Program-made: the position numbers and the translations under genes
Shown: piece by piece, positions 39,220 through 42,338 of the stretch
How positions within the stretch are numbered: position 1 is the stretch's first letter
Layout of the letters: each line of letters starts with the position of its first letter
Origin: CAZDUS01 sp044344495
GTDB taxonomy: Bacteria; Verrucomicrobiota; Kiritimatiellia; CAIKKV01; CAITUY01
DNA: 42,338 nucleotides
Direction: 5' to 3'
Assembly (NCBI GenBank): GCA_044344495.1
Contig: JBIJCW010000002.1
Location: 1-42,338 of the forward strand
The notes under the pieces: generated by a model
Told to the model about the DNA's origin: nothing
Seen by the model: the letters and a program-made list of their open reading frames with translations, nothing else
Database searches by the model: none

Positions 39220-41436
39220 TTACAATATCCCCTTCAGCCGATCCTTGAGCGCCGTCCGCCGCCCCGCCACATGATCGTTGCGCGTCGCAATCCCCACCGC
39301 CTTATGCGACCCCACCAGACACACCAGTTTGCGCCCGCGGGTCATGGCTGTGTACAAGAGGTTTCTCTGCAACAACTTGTAATGCTGGGTAGTCATCAGC
39401 AGCACCACAGCGGGATACTCACTCCCCTGCGATTTATGAACCGAACAGGCATAAGCCAAATCCAACTCGTCCAACTCGTCCAATTCGTACTCCACCAACC
39501 GCCCTTCATAATTGACTGTCACCCGCTGGTCTTCCATCTCAATGCGCTCCACAATGCCAATATCGCCGTTGAACACTTCCTTGTCATAATTGTTCCGGAT
39601 CTGCAGCACGCGGTCTCCCTCCCGGTATTGCCGCCCGAATCGCTTGACCGACTGCCCTCCAGGATTGAGCGCCTCCTGCAAAATCCCATTGAGGTTTTCA
39701 CAGCCCAGTTGATTCCGGCGCATGGGCGTCAGCACCTGGATTTCCCGCATCGGATCAAAATGAAACTTTTTCGGAATCCGGCGTGTCACCAGATCCACCA
39801 TCTTCGAGATGACCTCCTCCGGCGTCGCCGCTTCGATAAAAAAGAAATCGCAGTCCTGCCGGCCATCCTCCGGCAACTCGAAGGGCATGCCCTGGTTGAC
39901 CAGATGTGCATTACGCACAATCCAACTTTGCGCCTCCTGGCGGAAAATCGTATCCAAATGCGTCACCGGCATCGCATGGCTTTCAATCATGTCCCGGAGC
40001 ACATTGCCCGGCCCCACACTGGGTAACTGATCGGCATCCCCCACCAACACGAGCACCGCCGTTCCAGGCAACGCCCCCAGCAGGGCGTGCATCAACCGGA
40101 TATCCACCATCGAGACTTCATCCAGAATGAAAACATCGCCTTCTATCGTATTCCCTGGCCCATGCTCGAAGTGATGGCTCTGGGGATTGTATTTCAGCAG
40201 CCGGTGAATCGTCTTGCCCGGCAACCGCGTGGCCTCTTCCATCCGCTTGGCGGCCCGCCCCGTCGGAGCCGCCAGACACACCTTCTGCTTCCGGGCCCGG
40301 AAGATATCCACCAGGGCCCTGACAATGGTGGTCTTGCCGACGCCGGGACCGCCAGTGATGATCGACACCTTGCTCTCCAGCGCCATCTCCAGCGCCGCAC
40401 GCTGGGCAGGGGCGAACTGGATCGCCATGCGCCCCTGCGCCCACTCCACCGCCTTGCCCACTTGAATGGACGGCCCGGGCACCGCCCCCTTCAGCAGTCG
40501 TTCCATGGCCGCCGCCACCCCTCGCTCTGCCTCATACAACGGCGTCAGGAACACGTTGCCCCGTTCATCCACCAGGAGTCCCTCCTGCACACCGTGCAGG
40601 ATCGCCTCCTTGAGAACATCGGCGGGAATCTCCAACATCTGTTCGGCCGTAGCCAACAGATCCTCCCGCGGACAGTAGCAGTGCCCCTCCTCCGATAGCG
40701 TCTCCAGCAGATACATCAATCCTGCCCGCGCCCGTAACTCCGACTGGGGCGGGACCCCCAGACTCATCGCAATGCGATCCGCCGTCTTGAATCCAATGCC
40801 CCACACCTCATTGCATAGCCGGTAGGGGTTGTTGCGCACCGCCGAAACCGCCTGATTCCCGTACTGCTTGTAAATCCGCATGGCATGCGCCGTCCCTACA
40901 CCATGGGATTGCAGGAATACCATGATGTCACGGATCGCCTTCCGCTCGATCCACGACTCCTTGATCATTTCGCGCCGCACCGGACCTATCCCGTCCACTT
41001 CCTCCAGCCGGCGCGATTCCCGATCAATAACCTCAAGTGTCTTCTCCCCAAACTTCTCCACCAACCGCTCCGCCATCACCTTGCCGATCCCCCGGATCAT
41101 CCCGCTCCCCAGAAACCGCTGGATACCGGAGAGGCTGGCCGGCGGATGACACTCGATCCGCGCCGCCTGGAACTGCATCCCGTGCTGCTTGTGCCGCACC
41201 CACGTCCCCTCGGCCACCATCAACTCCCCCTCACTCACGGAAGGACAAACCCCCACCACCACCAGTTCATCCCCGCCTTTTCCCTTGGACAGTATGCCGC
41301 AAACCGTATACCCGCTGTCTTCAGAGTGGTAGACCACGCGGTTTACCACCCCTTCAATGCGCTCCAGCGGCTCCGCCACACCCTCCCGTGGAGGCGCGGC
41401 GGGCTGGGGTTGTGTAAAATCAATCTGCTGCTGCAT
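39220..41436 (-). CDS. recD2: RecD2-type ATP-dependent DNA helicase
   Basis: A 5-to-3-prime superfamily 1B helicase acting in DNA repair outside RecBCD. N-terminal helix-hairpin-helix-like repeats are seen in IRGIGKVMAERLVEKFG and VWGIGFKTADRIAMSLG. Walker A GGPGVGKTT is near residue 362, Walker B LDEVSM near 442, then VGDADQLPSVGPG, the SH3-like region DRVLQIRNNYDKEVFNGDIG, and the late motifs VHKSQGSEYP and TAMTRGR. ATG at 41436 (MQQQIDFTQ) is chosen because GGAAG lies seven bases before it and a promoter lies just upstream. The frame is open to TTG 41499, which is the -35 box. The product has 738 residues. Confidence 0.93.
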   Translation of the reverse strand: MQQQIDFTQPQPAAPPREGVAEPLERIEGVVNRVVYHSEDSGYTVCGILSKGKGGDELVVVGVCPSVSEGELMVAEGTWVRHKQHGMQFQAARIECHPPASLSGIQRFLGSGMIRGIGKVMAERLVEKFGEKTLEVIDRESRRLEEVDGIGPVRREMIKESWIERKAIRDIMVFLQSHGVGTAHAMRIYKQYGNQAVSAVRNNPYRLCNEVWGIGFKTADRIAMSLGVPPQSELRARAGLMYLLETLSEEGHCYCPREDLLATAEQMLEIPADVLKEAILHGVQEGLLVDERGNVFLTPLYEAERGVAAAMERLLKGAVPGPSIQVGKAVEWAQGRMAIQFAPAQRAALEMALESKVSIITGGPGVGKTTIVRALVDIFRARKQKVCLAAPTGRAAKRMEEATRLPGKTIHRLLKYNPQSHHFEHGPGNTIEGDVFILDEVSMVDIRLMHALLGALPGTAVLVLVGDADQLPSVGPGNVLRDMIESHAMPVTHLDTIFRQEAQSWIVRNAHLVNQGMPFELPEDGRQDCDFFFIEAATPEEVISKMVDLVTRRIPKKFHFDPMREIQVLTPMRRNQLGCENLNGILQEALNPGGQSVKRFGRQYREGDRVLQIRNNYDKEVFNGDIGIVERIEMEDQRVTVNYEGRLVEYELDELDELDLAYACSVHKSQGSEYPAVVLLMTTQHYKLLQRNLLYTAMTRGRKLVCLVGSHKAVGIATRNDHVAGRRTALKDRLKGIL

Positions 41437-41470
41437 GACGTTGCTTCCGGCTTCCATCTGTTTGCGAGCG

Positions 41471-41499
41471 ATGCTAACGGTTTGCACCAATACCGTCAA
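41471..41499 (-). promoter_or_regulatory. Sigma-70-type promoter of recD2
   Basis: On the minus strand TTGACG (41494-41499), 17 bases, and TAGCAT (41471-41476) form a promoter nearly identical to that of rplU. Transcription would start near 41464, about 28 bases before the chosen recD2 ATG. Its position inside the longest open frame argues against the upstream recD2 start. Confidence 0.7.
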
Positions 41500-41767
41500 A
41501 ACCCAATCCTCACCGCAAATCCGCGCCCGAGGCGTCGCAGGCAGCGCCTAGACCCGCCCCCTTGATTACTGAAGCCATGATCCAGTTGCCCTGTCGCCAC
41601 TTGACGACACGGCGGAGATTGCATACGGTGGGGTTCTAAGTGATGGTCTTATAGTGAACATACATCGGCACCCGTCATGAAGACCCCAGTCAACGGATGC
41701 CGCTGCAAACCCTATCCTCTTTCCGATCTGCCGAGGGACAACACCCCATGATCAACAGGAGACCCTA
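41500..41767. promoter_or_regulatory. Divergent intergenic region between recD2 and the ABC transporter gene
   Basis: No gene is visible here. On the plus strand TTGACG (41601-41606) with a 17-base spacer and TACGGT (41624-41629) is a weak promoter candidate for the ABC gene; TATAGT at 41650-41655 is a better -10 box but lacks a matching -35. The remainder shows no repeats or hairpins that I can support. Confidence 0.35.
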
Positions 41768-42338
41768 GTGAATCAACCCGTCATCTCCGCCACCGCCATC
41801 CGGAAGACTTATGGCACGTTCACCGCCGTCGACGGCGTCACGTTCAGCGTCCCCCGCGGCGAACTCTTCGGAATCCTCGGCCCCAATGGCGCCGGCAAAA
41901 CATCAACCATCCGCATGATCTACGGATTCTCCCCGTTGAGCGGCGGTTCCCTCCAAGTCTTCGGTCAGGATATCGTCAGCGACTGGCGCGACATCCGCGC
42001 CCGGCTGGGCGTCTGTCACCAGGAGGACAACCTCGACACCGAGATGACCGTCCGCCAGAACCTGGAAGTCTTCGCCGGCTTCTTCGGCATTCCGCGCTCC
42101 GAGGCAGCGGATCGCGCCACACGCCTCCTGACGTTCTTCGGTCTCAACCACAAGGAGAACGCCCAGGTCAACGAACTTTCCGGCGGCATGATGCGCCGCC
42201 TGGTCATCGCCCGCGCTCTCATCAACAACCCGGAACTCCTCATCCTCGATGAACCCACCACCGGCCTCGACCCCCAGACCCGGCATCAGTTGTGGGATAA
42301 ACTGGCCGAACTCAAGCAGAGCGGTGTCACCATCCTAC
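41768..42338 (+). CDS. ABC transporter ATP-binding protein, partial (runs off the window)
   Basis: The visible 190 residues form most of a nucleotide-binding domain of the ABC-2 type (DrrA/NodI-like) that powers export of drugs, lipids or polysaccharides. Walker A GPNGAGKT is at residues 38-45, the Q-loop region is GVCHQEDNLD, the signature LSGGMMRR lies near residue 140, and Walker B with D-loop is LLILDEPTTGLDP. The start is GTG at 41768 with AGGAGA six bases upstream. The frame is open to the window end. A permease gene probably follows, but the substrate cannot be judged. Confidence 0.93.
   Translation, partial: MNQPVISATAIRKTYGTFTAVDGVTFSVPRGELFGILGPNGAGKTSTIRMIYGFSPLSGGSLQVFGQDIVSDWRDIRARLGVCHQEDNLDTEMTVRQNLEVFAGFFGIPRSEAADRATRLLTFFGLNHKENAQVNELSGGMMRRLVIARALINNPELLILDEPTTGLDPQTRHQLWDKLAELKQSGVTIL

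Noticed and set aside
41437..41499. Upstream 21-codon extension of recD2
   Set aside because: It contains a complete promoter (TTGACG-17-TAGCAT), and the ATG at 41436 has a proper ribosome site.
1..42338. CRISPR arrays, insertion sequences, prophage, rRNA genes or integration sites at the tRNAs
   Set aside because: No regular spaced repeats, transposase or integrase sequence, rRNA segment, or duplicated tRNA ends could be found. The window is core chromosomal DNA.

Overview
This 42.3 kb window carries the large ribosomal-protein / RNA polymerase / translation-factor cluster of a free-living bacterium, flanked by a one-carbon metabolism module at the left end and an obgE / recD2 region at the right. 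Almost everything is on the minus strand, so transcription runs from high to low coordinates. The moderately GC-rich base composition, the Shine-Dalgarno-type ribosome sites (AGGAGG-like) and the gene content fit a Gram-negative-type lineage. The EF-Tu sequence has a diverged switch I region (KILTI where most bacteria have RGITI), which I recall from planctomycete and verrucomicrobial EF-Tu. I therefore infer a member of the PVC superphylum, possibly Kiritimatiellota or Verrucomicrobiota; the window has no 16S rRNA to settle this.

Left region (1-5202): fhs (formate-tetrahydrofolate ligase), a pterin-binding methyltransferase related to AcsE and the MetH pterin module, and a homocysteine S-methyltransferase module form a three-gene minus-strand operon. 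Divergent from it is an AraC-family regulator with an N-terminal PocR-type sensor domain. The two methyltransferases look like the first two modules of cobalamin-dependent methionine synthase on separate chains, with no corrinoid protein in view.

Central region (5275-36808): reading in the direction of transcription, tRNA-Thr, tuf, rpmG, tRNA-Trp, secE, nusG, rplK-A-J-L, rpoB-rpoC, rpsL-rpsG-fusA, the S10 block (rpsJ to rpsQ), the spc block (rplN to secY), adk, map, rpmJ, rpsM-K-D, rpoA and rplQ. It closes with a clear intrinsic terminator facing the regulator gene. The beta, str, S10, spc and alpha operons are all contiguous. The cluster lacks rpmD (L30) and has no infA between map and rpmJ. 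Between rpsS and rplV it carries one extra gene that does not belong to the canonical operon: a predicted exported coiled-coil plus small beta-domain protein of 173 residues. Several starts are corrected here (TTG for rpsC and rpsN), and two genes too short for routine ORF calling (rpmJ, rpmG) are added.

Right region (36810-42338): a roughly 500-base intergenic stretch with the strong promoter of the tRNA-Thr/tuf unit; then obgE, rpmA and rplU with an intrinsic terminator sitting 16 bases before the obgE start; then recD2 helicase. The rplU and recD2 promoters are almost identical (TTGAC[T/G]-17-TAGCAT). A divergent ABC-transporter ATPase runs off the right end.
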